Assembly: GCA_900541505.1 (NCBI GenBank)
Contig: UQKK01000007.1
Coordinates: 48,751-112,750 of the forward strand
Length of the DNA stretch: 64,000 nt
Source of the DNA: an uncultured Ruminococcus sp.
GTDB taxonomy: Bacteria > Bacillota > Clostridia > Lachnospirales > Lachnospiraceae
Reading direction: 5' to 3'
Shown here: piece by piece, positions 6,940-15,826 of the stretch
How positions within the stretch are numbered: position 1 is the stretch's first letter
How the letters are laid out: each line of letters starts with the position of its first letter
The notes under the pieces: model-generated
Databases searched by the model: none
What the model saw: only the letters and a program-made list of their open reading frames with translations
Told to the model about the DNA's origin: nothing
Program-made: the position numbers and the translations under genes

Positions 6940-9528
6940 TCACTCTGCTTTGGGAAAGATGACTTCCACTTTAAACAAATCCCCATCCAGATAGAGATTC
7001 ATCTCTCCGCCCTGGAGTTTTGTGAGGCTCTGGGCGATGGAAAGTCCCAGACCGCTGCCTTCGGTGCTCCGTGAGAGGTCTCCCCGGATAAAGCGTTCCG
7101 TCAGTTCATCGGCGGAAATGTTAAGCTGCTGCTCGGAAATGTTTTTCAGGGAGAAGCGGACATGTTTCTCATCCGTCATTAAATCCGCATAAACTCTGGT
7201 GCCCGGCATAGCATATTTTGCCGCGTTGCCGAAAATATTTTCCAGCACCCTCCAAAGTCTCCTGCCGTCTGCGTACACAACCGCCTTTTCTTCGGGAAGT
7301 GTGGTTATCATGGTCAGGTTTCTCGCTGCGAATTTTTCTTCAAATTCTCCTTCTGTCTGCTGTACCATCTCCACCAAATCAACATTCATAAGCTCCAGAC
7401 TGATATTGCCGCTGCTGACTTTGGACGCTTCCACCACATCCTCTGTCAGTATCTTTAAGCGCTGCGCCTTCGCCTCCAAAATCTCCAGGTATCCGCGTAT
7501 CTTCTCATCCTGAAAATTCTCCCTCTTTAAAAGGTCCACATAGTTGATGATAGAAGTCAGCGGTGTCTTGATATCATGAGATACATTGGTAATCAAATCG
7601 GTTTTCAGGCGTTCGCTCTTTACGCTCTCCTCCACCGCGCGGTTCAAACCATTTCCGATATCATTTACTCGCTCTGCCAGCTCCCGGTTGACCCCTCTCA
7701 ATCCCTGAGTAGAAATCTGATAGTTCAAATCACCTGAAGCAATCTTTTCAATCCCCTTCTTGAGGCGGTTCTTTGCCACGGCGTTTGTCACAACATAATA
7801 GATAACTGCCAAATCCGCCGCAATTGCCGGAATCACGAAAAATGGATGCCATCCCGTGGCGACACACATGAAATGCAGTGCGAACAGCCCCGCTAATGCC
7901 ACAACCTCTCTCCAAGTGACAGAACGATTCCTCCAGAACAGTGCAAGGAATTTTATCATCAAGCGGAGCAGGCTGTCCTTCCACAGCGACCTTGCCTTGA
8001 TTCTCCTGACAAGACTCAAATACCCTGCCAGGAAGCAGCATCCGGTGATAAATCCATATATACTCAGCACAATAACATCTCCCGTATCTGCATAGATTGT
8101 GGAAAGTCCACTGAAATACACATAAGGTCCGTGATTATAAACATTATCGGGATAATAATAGTTCATCGAGGAAATCCCTGTCCAGGCTGAGGACAGCAGT
8201 GCCGTAAAGCCCAGCCATATACCGATAACGACCGCAGCAGCGATTTCCGTTTTCCATCTGTCAAAACCATTCAGATGTACTTCTTCATCCTCCGCTCTTC
8301 TCCCGGCGATACATGTCAGCCATACGAGGCTTAAGATAAGACCAGACACCGCCGCGATTTCCAGAAGCAGGCTCGCCTTCAAGTAGGGAAGATTCTGCTC
8401 ATAGCTTTTTTTGAGGTTGTAAAATTCATCCTGTATGGGGAAATCAGTATCCACCCATGCGGCAAATACAAAGTTGTCGTCCTTCGCCCCATCTCCGATA
8501 TAGTGTTCCGCCATATCATGATAAGTGCCCGCAGAGATTGCTGTATTTGTCTGGAAATCCACGAGTTTCGGGTAGATGACCACATACTTGTTGTTCTCCG
8601 CCGCCATCATCTCCTCAATATGTTTCTCTGCCTGTGCATAATCCTGATACTCTGCTCTGTTGGTAAACACCTGCTTCGTATCTGTCTTCACATACATATA
8701 AGTAAAGTTTGTATTGCCTTCCTCGTAAACCTCGGAATTATTCAGATACGTATAGAGTGGACTGTATAAGGTATAAAGTGCGTTGTCCAACATCTGGTAT
8801 ATATCTGTCAGCCTTCCGTTGAGAGCCGGCGTCTCATTTACAATATCCAGCAGATTTTCTGCTCCTATGGGAGCATACTCCTCCTTTAAGGAAGACCCGA
8901 AGTTCCAGCAGTCCGTATATAATACTTTCCCTTCAGAATCCTCCACACGGATTTCCCCATATCCGGGAGATGTGCGGTATCCGTTTTTCAGTTCTTCCAG
9001 AACTTCCCCCAGAGGTTCTCCATCTGACACAATGCGGATTGCCCCCGCCTCTGTCATTTCCATAAATTCGTCCAGATAATAATAGTAGTAGCCTCCCTCT
9101 GGTTTTTCGCAGACAATGACGCCGGTCTCTGTATAAAGAGGGTCGGAAGAATTCACGTATTTCTTGCCCCAGTCGTATAAATCCCCCAGATAATACGCCA
9201 CTTTGGATTCATTTTCCCCTGAAATGGTCCCCTCCTCCGCATACTCCATGATATCTACGATTTTCTTCTCATCATATTTTCCGTCTGTCTCAAAATTCTC
9301 TTTCCAATACTGCTGGTCCAGTATTGTATATATGGCGTTTTCCATCGCGTTCTGAAAGTCTGCGGATTCCTCATATTCCGGCTTGTTAAGACTCCATGTC
9401 TCTTTCTGGAACAGATTGCCGGAAAACGCCGCCAGCAAAACAGTGCTTATCATCAGCATCGTCACACTCGCAATTGCCAGCAATACAAGCACTGTTTTTA
9501 TAAGAGGTTTTCTATACCACTTTTTCAT
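6940..9528 (-). CDS. Membrane sensor histidine kinase
   Basis: 862 residues. One N-terminal membrane helix (about 12-34) is followed by a ~350-residue extracellular part, several further membrane helices (about 390-585), a HAMP-like stretch, a HisKA domain with the phospho-acceptor His651 in NVSHDIKTPL, and a HATPase_c domain with N-box NIFGNAAKY and G-box GSGLGLSIAQSL. It should autophosphorylate and signal to the response regulator gene just upstream (21-nt gap). The ligand is unknown. The large extracellular domain with extra membrane helices is longer than in a plain VanS-like kinase. Confidence 0.92.
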   Translation of the reverse strand: MKKWYRKPLIKTVLVLLAIASVTMLMISTVLLAAFSGNLFQKETWSLNKPEYEESADFQNAMENAIYTILDQQYWKENFETDGKYDEKKIVDIMEYAEEGTISGENESKVAYYLGDLYDWGKKYVNSSDPLYTETGVIVCEKPEGGYYYYYLDEFMEMTEAGAIRIVSDGEPLGEVLEELKNGYRTSPGYGEIRVEDSEGKVLYTDCWNFGSSLKEEYAPIGAENLLDIVNETPALNGRLTDIYQMLDNALYTLYSPLYTYLNNSEVYEEGNTNFTYMYVKTDTKQVFTNRAEYQDYAQAEKHIEEMMAAENNKYVVIYPKLVDFQTNTAISAGTYHDMAEHYIGDGAKDDNFVFAAWVDTDFPIQDEFYNLKKSYEQNLPYLKASLLLEIAAVSGLILSLVWLTCIAGRRAEDEEVHLNGFDRWKTEIAAAVVIGIWLGFTALLSSAWTGISSMNYYYPDNVYNHGPYVYFSGLSTIYADTGDVIVLSIYGFITGCCFLAGYLSLVRRIKARSLWKDSLLRLMIKFLALFWRNRSVTWREVVALAGLFALHFMCVATGWHPFFVIPAIAADLAVIYYVVTNAVAKNRLKKGIEKIASGDLNYQISTQGLRGVNRELAERVNDIGNGLNRAVEESVKSERLKTDLITNVSHDIKTPLTSIINYVDLLKRENFQDEKIRGYLEILEAKAQRLKILTEDVVEASKVSSGNISLELMNVDLVEMVQQTEGEFEEKFAARNLTMITTLPEEKAVVYADGRRLWRVLENIFGNAAKYAMPGTRVYADLMTDEKHVRFSLKNISEQQLNISADELTERFIRGDLSRSTEGSGLGLSIAQSLTKLQGGEMNLYLDGDLFKVEVIFPKAE

Positions 9529-9549
9529 AATGCTCCTTTCCGGGAGATG

Positions 9550-10245
9550 TTATATCTTTTCTATCTTATATCCGACTCCCCAGACCACTTTTAAATATCT
9601 GGGCTCTTTCGGATTGATTTCTATCTTTTCCCGTATATGCCGGATGTGCACGGCTACCGTGTTGTCCGCGCCTATGGCATCTTCATTCCAGATAGATTCG
9701 TAAATCTGATTGATGGAAAAGACTCTCCCCTGGTTTTTCATCAATAACAGTAAAATATTGTATTCAATCGGCGTCAGCTTTACCGGCTCTCCGTCAACCG
9801 TCACTTCCTTCAAATCATCGTTGATTCGTAAGCCTCCGGTCTCATATACCGTGTCTTCATTTTCCTTTTTGCTTCCGCCAAGCTGGTTGTAACGCCGAAG
9901 CTGTGACTTCACGCGCGCTACCAGTTCCAGCGGGTTAAAGGGCTTTGTCACGTAGTCGTCCGCTCCGATATTCAGTCCCAGAATCTTATCCGCATCCTCT
10001 GACTTCGCCGACAAGATAATAATCGGGATACTGTTCTTTTCCCGGATTTTCAGCGTTGCCCGGATTCCGTCAAGACGAGGCATCATCACGTCCAGAATCA
10101 GGAGATTGACCTCCTCCTTCTCCAGAACTTCCAAAGCCTCGATTCCGTCATATGCCTTCAGGATGTGATACCCTTCCTGGGATAAATATATCTCAATCGC
10201 CTCGACGATTTCTTTGTCATCGTCACATACCAAAATATTATACAT
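9550..10245 (-). CDS. OmpR/PhoB-family response regulator
   Basis: 231 residues. The receiver domain has the acidic pocket CDDD (8-10), the phospho-acceptor Asp52 in LLILDVMMPRLDG and the switch lysine in YVTKPFNPLEL. The C-terminal winged helix has KLTPIEYNILLLLMKN and the recognition region NTVAVHIRHIREKIE. The ATG at 10245 was chosen because GGAGGTG lies 7 nt upstream; earlier in-frame ATGs sit in or before that site. OmpR-family regulators bind direct hexamers about 11 bp apart, which matters for the small-RNA promoters at 23.7 and 24.4 kb. Confidence 0.93.
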   Translation of the reverse strand: MYNILVCDDDKEIVEAIEIYLSQEGYHILKAYDGIEALEVLEKEEVNLLILDVMMPRLDGIRATLKIREKNSIPIIILSAKSEDADKILGLNIGADDYVTKPFNPLELVARVKSQLRRYNQLGGSKKENEDTVYETGGLRINDDLKEVTVDGEPVKLTPIEYNILLLLMKNQGRVFSINQIYESIWNEDAIGADNTVAVHIRHIREKIEINPKEPRYLKVVWGVGYKIEKI

Positions 10246-10310
10246 TTTCATCACCTCCCTTACAGTATACATGATACGGGAGATTTTTTAAGGTCTGATT
10301 GGGGAAAATC

Positions 10311-10358
10311 TTATGAAATTATTAATTATGGAATAGAACCGCCAAAAATCATATTATG
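10311..10358 (+). repeat. attL: left 48-bp direct repeat
   Basis: Identical over 48 bp to 18412-18459, beginning TTATGAAATTATTAATTATG. The flanking bases differ on both sides. It lies 66 bp upstream of the response regulator start, so integration occurred in that gene's upstream region rather than in a tRNA. Confidence 0.88.
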
Positions 10359-10430
10359 GCACCAGTCAAAAACGGCGTATTTACGGACTTTTCTGCATGG
10401 TGTGTACCATTGATATCGGCATTGGTTTTC

Positions 10431-10494
10431 TCTACTAGTATCACGATAGTGACATTTTTGGACGCTTTTACTAGTGACATTTTACTAGTGTCAC
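10431..10494 (+). promoter_or_regulatory. Probable integrase arm-binding sites, left end
   Basis: Three TACTAGT words, each followed by a (G)TCAC- or GACA-like tail, occur at 10433, 10469 and 10483. Matching words (TTACTAGT at 18341 and TTTAATAGTATCAC at 18351) lie at the right end. The remaining non-coding sequence from 10246 to 10628 holds attL and no gene. Confidence 0.5.
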
Positions 10495-10628
10495 TGGAAA
10501 GCCCGGAACCTCTCCGATTCGATAGGTCAAAGGTCGCGTTTTTCTGCTCCTTCTACTCCTCTTTAGTCTGTCTGCTCGCCTAATTGCCTTCCCCGCGGTC
10601 ATGTCTGTATATCCTTCATGGTTCTTCA

Positions 10629-11519
10629 TCATAAACATCCCAGCTCCTTCTCCGCCCATCTCAATGCTTCTCTTTCTACCTCACTTGTCCATGTCTCATT
10701 GAATCGCTGTACTCCTATATGACGAACAGAGGCAGAAGAAAGATATTCCTCATAGTATCGGCGGTATTTATATCTGTGTGAGCGCTGTTTAAGCGTCCGC
10801 ACAGCTTTGTCTTGAATCTTCTTTACATTCTGTAGGCTTATTCCGAAACGCTCACCCGTCTCTTTCAACGTCTTCCCTTCCTGGTATCTCAACCGGATAA
10901 CAGCGGGCTGATTGTTTGGCAGACCATCCACAGCAAGCCATAACTCCCGCTTCATTTCCTCTGTATCCATTGCTTCGATAACATTCTCCTCTATTTCCAC
11001 ATCCGATGAAATGGTGTCCCCTATGGTAACATCTTCATCCATTCCCGGCATAGGTTCATCAAGGCTGCGTATCTGCCTCATATGAGCCACTTTCTTAATC
11101 TGGTCGAGTTTTTCCTCACTGACACCTAAAAGTGTGCTCATTTCACTGTCTGTGGCTTCATGACCGTAATACTTGCAATATTCTCCGGCAATCTTCTTAT
11201 ATCGCTGCGCCTCGTCCACAGCATGAGAAGGAAGTCGCACCATCCGGCAGCAATTATCTACATAGCGCCGCATACGCTGCTTTATCCAAAAGGCAGCATA
11301 ATTGATGAACAAAATCCCTTTATCTGCCTCATAATGGCGAGCAGCTTCATAAAGTCCGATGAATCCCTCTTGCTGTAAGTCCTCCATTTCTGCAATTGAG
11401 GAATACCTTCGGGCAATCATGGCTACAAACGCCTTATTTTTCTCCCAAAGATTCAGCATGTCCTCCGAGCTCTGTCCCTCTGATTTTATTCTGGCAACCA
11501 ATTGTTCATTGTCCATCAT
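10629..11519 (-). CDS. Sigma-70-like RNA polymerase sigma factor
   Basis: 296 residues. The region 2 segment is MEDLQQEGFIGLYEAARHYEADKG plus NYAAFWIKQRMRRYV. Region 3 follows (ATDSEMSTLLGVSEEKLDQI), then region 4 (LPNNQPAVIRLRYQEGKTLKETGERFGISLQNVKKIQ). The ATG at 11519 follows AGGTGG. It is the gene nearest attL. A sigma protein on a satellite could switch on late genes, either its own or a helper's. The C-terminal ~45 residues past region 4 are unrecognised. Confidence 0.85.
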   Translation of the reverse strand: MMDNEQLVARIKSEGQSSEDMLNLWEKNKAFVAMIARRYSSIAEMEDLQQEGFIGLYEAARHYEADKGILFINYAAFWIKQRMRRYVDNCCRMVRLPSHAVDEAQRYKKIAGEYCKYYGHEATDSEMSTLLGVSEEKLDQIKKVAHMRQIRSLDEPMPGMDEDVTIGDTISSDVEIEENVIEAMDTEEMKRELWLAVDGLPNNQPAVIRLRYQEGKTLKETGERFGISLQNVKKIQDKAVRTLKQRSHRYKYRRYYEEYLSSASVRHIGVQRFNETWTSEVEREALRWAEKELGCL

Positions 11520-11532
11520 ACAGACCACCTTT

Positions 11533-11574
11533 CAAAAAATGCCCCAGGCGCAAGGAGAAAAAACGCCCAGGGCA
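11533..11574 (-). terminator. Terminator between capsid and sigma genes
   Basis: On the minus strand TGCCCTGGGCG pairs with CGCCTGGGGCA around a 13-nt loop and is followed by TTTTTT. It separates the capsid gene from the sigma gene. The region 11575-11687 shows nothing else. Confidence 0.6.
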
Positions 11575-11687
11575 CTCTTATTCGATTTTCAGCGTGTGTT
11601 TTTTTTCGCAGTGACGGCGGGTAGGGCGATTTCATCCGTGGTGGGGGAGGTATGCCCCCTATTGTTCAACGGATTCACAACCTCCGC

Positions 11688-12548
11688 CTATGCTTCTGTC
11701 CCTGTCGGGTAGTAGTAGATACCCTTCTTTTTATTATCCATTACAAAACAGTCGTAGCAGATACGCCCTGTCACAATCGTCCCACTTGACAGCGGTGTGT
11801 CGTTATGAGTCCCATAGTCCTCTAATTTTACGGGTGCCACTGTCGCGCTGGGGTGCGCAATCATAAAACCAAAATATTTAGGTAATCTGTTTGCCGGAAC
11901 CTTCACGACTTGGCAGCCGTCAATTGTCCCCACTACACCCAGCTTCCTCATTTCCGCTGCTACTTCTGTATTGTCGAATACATCCGCTTGCTTTAGCAGC
12001 TTATAACTTGCGGGTGGGACTACAATAACTCTGTCTGTGTCCGGGACTTCTGCGTCATCCAGCGTCTCACTTCCTGCAAGGATGGCATCGTAGATGTTCG
12101 ACTTTGTAAGTGCTGCCGCTGTTGCTGTGGTTCCTGCACCTGCAACCATCTTTGCATACACATAAGTATCTACCTCTGGAATGACTACCTCCCTTAATTC
12201 TCTGGAAAGAGCGGAAGCTGCCGCTACCTGTCCCTCTGTCTCATCCTCATCCAACTTATCCACATTAAAGATAAAACTGCGGTCTTTGGAAAGTACCATT
12301 TCTTCTGTCTGCGCGCTTAAATCCTTCAGTACGCCATACCGTGAAATGCTCTCGGTCTCGCTGTCATCCCCGCTGCGGTTCCTTGAATAATCATTGAGTC
12401 CTACTGTACTAATCTTCCAAATGGCTACTGTGTGAGCCCCTGTCCAATCAAAATCCTGGTTCGTCAATAATGACGTTTTACTCTCTTCTTTAAATGCTTC
12501 ATCTGTATATGGTGCGAATTTTTTTGCTAATTCTATAGACAATGTCAA
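11688..12548 (-). CDS. Phage major capsid protein
   Basis: 286 residues. The sequence has hallmarks of a phage coat protein with an HK97-type core: an N-terminal arm (MTLSIELAKKFAPYTDEAFK), KDRSFIFNVDKLDEDET, the VDTYVYAKMVAGAG spine, DRVIVVPPASYKLLKQ, and FGFMIAHPSATVAPVKLEDY near the end. It would form the shell of a virion or satellite capsid. It follows the scaffold gene by 6 nt, the usual order in phages. No portal or terminase gene accompanies it. Confidence 0.85.
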   Translation of the reverse strand: MTLSIELAKKFAPYTDEAFKEESKTSLLTNQDFDWTGAHTVAIWKISTVGLNDYSRNRSGDDSETESISRYGVLKDLSAQTEEMVLSKDRSFIFNVDKLDEDETEGQVAAASALSRELREVVIPEVDTYVYAKMVAGAGTTATAAALTKSNIYDAILAGSETLDDAEVPDTDRVIVVPPASYKLLKQADVFDNTEVAAEMRKLGVVGTIDGCQVVKVPANRLPKYFGFMIAHPSATVAPVKLEDYGTHNDTPLSSGTIVTGRICYDCFVMDNKKKGIYYYPTGTEA

Positions 12549-12554
12549 AACCTC

Positions 12555-13028
12555 CTATTCATCATCGCCCAGTATTTCATAGGGCTTAGGCTTATGTTTC
12601 GGATTGCGGAAAGCGCTTGCGACTGCACCCTCGCCGTACATGTTCGGCTCTGTTGAAGCCAACGGCGCACTCTGATGACCGTACCCTTTGAATACCTCCA
12701 TCACTCGCCCCGCCTTTTCCTGAAACGCCTTGCTGTCATCTGTATCAATTACATCCAGAAGCTCCACAGGCAAACCTTTGTCCAACAGGTACTCTTTACA
12801 GTCCAGCCTGCTCTCTTTCCGTCTTATGCCCGTCTCCATTTCAGCAAGTTCTTGAGCCCTGGCTTCATTTTCACTGTTCTTCTCCGCTGCCGCTGTTGCC
12901 TTCTGACGGCTCAATCGTTCTCTGACAATCCGATCAACGTCTGCCTGTGTGAATTTCTTTTCATCAGCGCCCTGCGGCTCATTTTTAGATTCAACCTGTT
13001 CTTCTGTCACATTCTGTCTTTCTTCCAT
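12555..13028 (-). CDS. Phage capsid scaffold protein (DUF4355-like)
   Basis: 157 residues, acidic and rich in charged helices, with KKFTQADVDRIVRERLSRQK followed by a coiled-coil-like stretch (AAAEKNSENEARAQELAEME) and LDCKEYLLDKGLPVELLDVI. This pattern is typical of the scaffold encoded just before the coat gene in Firmicute phages. A scaffold guides shell assembly and can set capsid size. The ATG at 13028 has GGAGGAG upstream. The non-coding part 13050-13212 shows nothing notable. Confidence 0.82.
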   Translation of the reverse strand: MEERQNVTEEQVESKNEPQGADEKKFTQADVDRIVRERLSRQKATAAAEKNSENEARAQELAEMETGIRRKESRLDCKEYLLDKGLPVELLDVIDTDDSKAFQEKAGRVMEVFKGYGHQSAPLASTEPNMYGEGAVASAFRNPKHKPKPYEILGDDE

Positions 13029-13212
13029 CTTTTCTCTCCTCCATTTTTCCGTTCGAGTTACGTGTTACCAATACAAAAGGCGCGGAAACAATCGCAGTCA
13101 TGGCACACTGCAATCATTCCCACGCCCTAAGGCTTACACTATCAAAGCAAGGAGTTAAGCTTCTTTAGTGCGGTCTCTGTATTGTTACATAAATTATACA
13201 ACACCTATATCT

Positions 13213-13362
13213 TTATTGCAATCTCTTTGTTTCGATATATGCCCTTTTATACTGTCCCTTCTGGGGCTGTAGCTTCCAGGACTTCACTACAGGGAGCAGC
13301 AGCCGAATCACTTTCGCCAGTTCTTTATCTTCTGTATAGGATATCCTTATTTTTACGCTCAC
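13213..13362 (-). CDS. Small phage-type protein of unknown function (GTG start)
   Basis: 49 residues, starting MSVKIRISYTEDKELAKVIR if the GTG at 13362 initiates. AGAGGAGG lies 6 nt upstream, inside the preceding reading frame. The basic C-terminus (KLQPQKGQYKRAYIETK) resembles small conserved proteins on Clostridial phages and integrative elements, as I recall the family. It overlaps the 46-residue gene by 38 nt in another frame. Function unknown. Confidence 0.55.
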   Translation of the reverse strand: MSVKIRISYTEDKELAKVIRLLLPVVKSWKLQPQKGQYKRAYIETKRLQ

Positions 13363-13465
13363 ACTCTTCCTCCTCTTCATCCAGCAGCATAATATACGCT
13401 GTATCTTCGTCCACTCCGTAAATATCCATGATTTCATACAATCTGAATCTTCTTACTTCATTCAT
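13325..13465 (-). CDS. Small acidic phage-type protein of unknown function
   Basis: 46 residues: MNEVRRFRLYEIMDIYGVDE, then DTAYIMLLDEEEEECERKNKD. The first part could be a short helical DNA- or protein-binding element; the second is strongly acidic. It overlaps both neighbouring small genes, which is typical of packed phage early regions. Function unknown. Confidence 0.55.
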   Translation of the reverse strand: MNEVRRFRLYEIMDIYGVDEDTAYIMLLDEEEEECERKNKDILYRR

Positions 13466-13709
13466 GCATCTGCCCCTTCCTTCTTGCGCGCTCTGCTCGC
13501 TTACCGTATATATAGCCAAGCACAAAAATGTCACTCGCTGCAGCTAATGTGAACGAATACGGTCTTGCTTCGCTAATCTGTCGAACCTGTTTTCTCGCTT
13601 CATCATTCAGCCAAAAGATTTCAGAGCCGCGCTGCTCTCCCAACAGTCTCATTGTATCGTTCTTCTGATAAAGGCTCGGCGGGAGTTCTCTTCCATATAC
13701 ATCTTTCAT
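13458..13709 (-). CDS. Small phage-type protein of unknown function
   Basis: 83 residues from the ATG at 13709 (AAGAGGAAAT upstream), beginning MKDVYGRELPPSLYQKNDTM. It contains SFTLAAASDIFVLGYIYGKRAERARRKG, a short hydrophobic helix followed by a basic tail. It overlaps the next gene by 8 nt. Not recognised; probably part of the element's replication/accessory operon. Confidence 0.55.
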   Translation of the reverse strand: MKDVYGRELPPSLYQKNDTMRLLGEQRGSEIFWLNDEARKQVRQISEARPYSFTLAAASDIFVLGYIYGKRAERARRKGQMHE

Positions 13710-13794
13710 ATTTCCTCTTGCTCCTCTCCTCAAATTTCTGTTATTATGTAGCTGTATCCTTTCTAATGCCCTGCCCGGCTTTAGGGATATATCA

Positions 13795-13832
13795 CCCTGT
13801 AGGAAGTTATTGCTCCCTACAGGGCTTTTTTT
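13795..13832 (+). terminator. Plus-strand terminator with no plus-strand gene
   Basis: The stem CCCTGTAGG/CCTACAGGG (13795-13824) is followed by TTTTTTTT. All nearby genes run on the minus strand, so an unannotated plus-strand transcript may end here, possibly one crossing the iteron region. It may equally insulate against read-through. Confidence 0.5.
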
Positions 13833-13906
13833 TACGTTTAACTACATACATTGTAAACTTTATAGTTTACTCTTACTCGTCAACCACTCCTATATACAGT
13901 GGAGAA

Positions 13907-14060
13907 ACCGTCCAGTACGGTGCAAACCCTTGTAAATACTGGGCTTCATTTACTCGGCGGTCACCGTCCAGTACGGTAACTTGTACTTGCGTACTCGGCG
14001 GTCACCGTCTAGTACGGTAACCCCTTGTAAAATAAGGCTTTTAACCGTACTCGGCGGTTT
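13907..14060. repeat. Iteron-like repeats, candidate replication origin of the element
   Basis: The 15-bp word ACCGTCCAGTACGGT, itself an inverted repeat, occurs at 13907-13921 and 13963-13977, and with one change at 14004-14018. The last two are preceded by TACTCGGCGGTC, and a further TACTCGGCGG at 14048 lies in the 3' end of the RepA-like gene. Spacing is 56 and 41 bp. Repeats next to a replication ATPase suggest an origin. The stretch 13710-14040 otherwise holds only the plus-strand terminator and a small AT-rich hairpin. Confidence 0.65.
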
Positions 14061-15051
14061 TCCCAGTGTCTTTAAGAGCAATGATAAATTTCTTGGGTTT
14101 AAATCCTACAGACCACACCCTAGTGACATCATCTTTCTTCAATGCCGTTTTTGCGTCTTTTAATGCATGTTTACTGATACTGTTCGCCGCTGCCAATTCG
14201 TCCAGCTCTGAAACCTCCATTTCTTTGTGCTCCGTGAGTGTCTCAATGATAAACTCTTTCGCGTCTTCCACTACTGGACGAGTATTCCGATTCCGCACGT
14301 CCTCCTCTATAAACTCCCGGTCTTTCTTCGGTGTATAGGCTTTGAATACCGGGACGCACTCGTCAAGTTCGTACAAAACAGACCTCTCCAGTCTTCCCCA
14401 GTTTGATTTTTCATGCGATATATAGCGAATGTCACTGTCCTGTGTTATTCCAGTCATCAAGACCGACCTGGAAGAATCCCATATATCCGAGCTATCCGCT
14501 ATCCGCTTCCTTCCCCACACACCAGACTGCTTATTTGCGTGCGCTATAATGATTGTTGTAAGTCCATACTTCTCACCGTAGCCTATCAGAGGGGAAAAGC
14601 ACTTCCTCATGGCGTTTCTGTCTCCCATGCGTAAATTCGCAGGGACGAACGCCTGTAATGGGTCAAATACGATGACTCCCGGCTTATGCGTTTCGACAAT
14701 CTCCCGCAGCAGCTCCCCGTCAAAATTGAGGTCAACAAACCTGTCATCTTCTGGAGATATAAAACTGATACGCTCCAAGTCTGCGCCGTTCACCTCAAGC
14801 CTTGCCCGCAAAACATACGACCAGGAGTCTTCTGCTGATAACACAAGAACGTCCTCCGGCTCACTATTGAAGGGGACTTGTCCACCAAGGAGGAACGACG
14901 GTCTCCCTGTCGTTATGCTCGCCACAAGAGAGCACCATATTGATGTCTTCCCTACACCGCCCTCGCCCGCTATGGTGGTGATTCCGTATCTGGGGATGTA
15001 CCCAGGTATGAGCCATTCCGGTTCTTTTATGCTTACTGCACTGGCTTTCAC
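14041..15051 (-). CDS. RepA-like AAA ATPase (replicative helicase family)
   Basis: 336 residues. Walker A is GEGGVGKTS at about 30-38, and Walker B is GVIVFDPLQAFVPA. RecA/DnaB-like strands follow (GLTTIIIAHANKQSG), and a helical C-terminal domain may bind DNA (VSELDELAAANSISKHALKDAKTAL). The family (AAA_25, RSF1010 RepA-like) unwinds DNA at plasmid, phage and satellite origins. The gene abuts iteron-like repeats at its 3' end, supporting autonomous replication after excision. Its 3' end contains part of the repeat. Confidence 0.82.
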   Translation of the reverse strand: MKASAVSIKEPEWLIPGYIPRYGITTIAGEGGVGKTSIWCSLVASITTGRPSFLLGGQVPFNSEPEDVLVLSAEDSWSYVLRARLEVNGADLERISFISPEDDRFVDLNFDGELLREIVETHKPGVIVFDPLQAFVPANLRMGDRNAMRKCFSPLIGYGEKYGLTTIIIAHANKQSGVWGRKRIADSSDIWDSSRSVLMTGITQDSDIRYISHEKSNWGRLERSVLYELDECVPVFKAYTPKKDREFIEEDVRNRNTRPVVEDAKEFIIETLTEHKEMEVSELDELAAANSISKHALKDAKTALKKDDVTRVWSVGFKPKKFIIALKDTGKTAEYG

Positions 15052-15068
15052 AATTGTCGGCGGCTTCT

Positions 15069-15596
15069 TTAGTTGTCTGGCTTTTCCTTTGTCGCAGACA
15101 ATGCCGTTTTTTTCTGCTTCAATAATTCTAATTTCTTGTTCAATAGCTTCAATTTCTTCGTCGATAGTCCCGATAGTCCCGTTTCTTGTTGCTTCCGTGA
15201 CTCATTCACCACCTTTCTTTTCAGATTTTCAAATTCCTTCACACATTGCCCTCTGTACCACTGTGCAGCACTCTTCATTTCCTTGTCATGCTCTTCCTGC
15301 CACTCTGACCGGACAGCCTCGTAATGTTTCCATGCCCTACGACACCCAAGACTTTCGAGCCGTGTGAGTGCGCCCTCTGCGAATCCCGGCGTTGTAATTT
15401 CATAACCGAGGATTTTCTTAAATGTACTCTTATAGAGCTTCATTCCAGGCACCAAGGACTCTATGAATGTTTCCGCATTTGTCTGACTGTCTGGTGCGCG
15501 AGGTTTCCACTCAAACATCTCCTCCAGTTTCCCGGACTGCTCCAGCATGTCCATTTCTGCGCAGATTTGAGCGAAAACATCGTTAGACACTCTCAT
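15069..15596 (-). CDS. Hypothetical protein of the satellite replication operon
   Basis: 175 residues, highly charged. The N-terminal part reads MRVSNDVFAQICAEMDMLEQ; the C-terminal ~60 residues are lysine-rich and probably coiled coil (SGLSTKKLKLLNKKLELLKQ). Its start overlaps the upstream HTH gene by 4 nt, and 17 nt separate it from the RepA-like gene. It could be a replication accessory or primase-like partner, but no catalytic motif is visible. Confidence 0.65.
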   Translation of the reverse strand: MRVSNDVFAQICAEMDMLEQSGKLEEMFEWKPRAPDSQTNAETFIESLVPGMKLYKSTFKKILGYEITTPGFAEGALTRLESLGCRRAWKHYEAVRSEWQEEHDKEMKSAAQWYRGQCVKEFENLKRKVVNESRKQQETGLSGLSTKKLKLLNKKLELLKQKKTALSATKEKPDN

Positions 15597-15826
15597 GACC
15601 TGCTCCTCTCTTTAAATGCTCTCATGCGCTCATGGTCGATGGCGTCCTCCGGCTTGAGCCCTAAAGCCCGGCAGACCTTCCCGAATCGCTCCATCTTAAC
15701 CATATATCCCTTGCGTACCCGGTACACAATACTGACAGATACCCCGGCTTTGTCCGCAATCTCCTGCGGAGACATGCAGGACGCCACCATTGCATTAATA
15801 ATCACTTCTACTCTTCCGCATACCAT
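15593..15826 (-). CDS. Small helix-turn-helix protein
   Basis: 77 residues. The HTH is SPQEIADKAGVSVSIVYRVR (about 19-38), followed by a second helical part (RFGKVCRALGLKPEDAI). GAGGAGG lies 7 nt before the ATG at 15826. It resembles XRE-like phage regulators and may control the replication operon. Confidence 0.75.
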   Translation of the reverse strand: MVCGRVEVIINAMVASCMSPQEIADKAGVSVSIVYRVRKGYMVKMERFGKVCRALGLKPEDAIDHERMRAFKERSRS

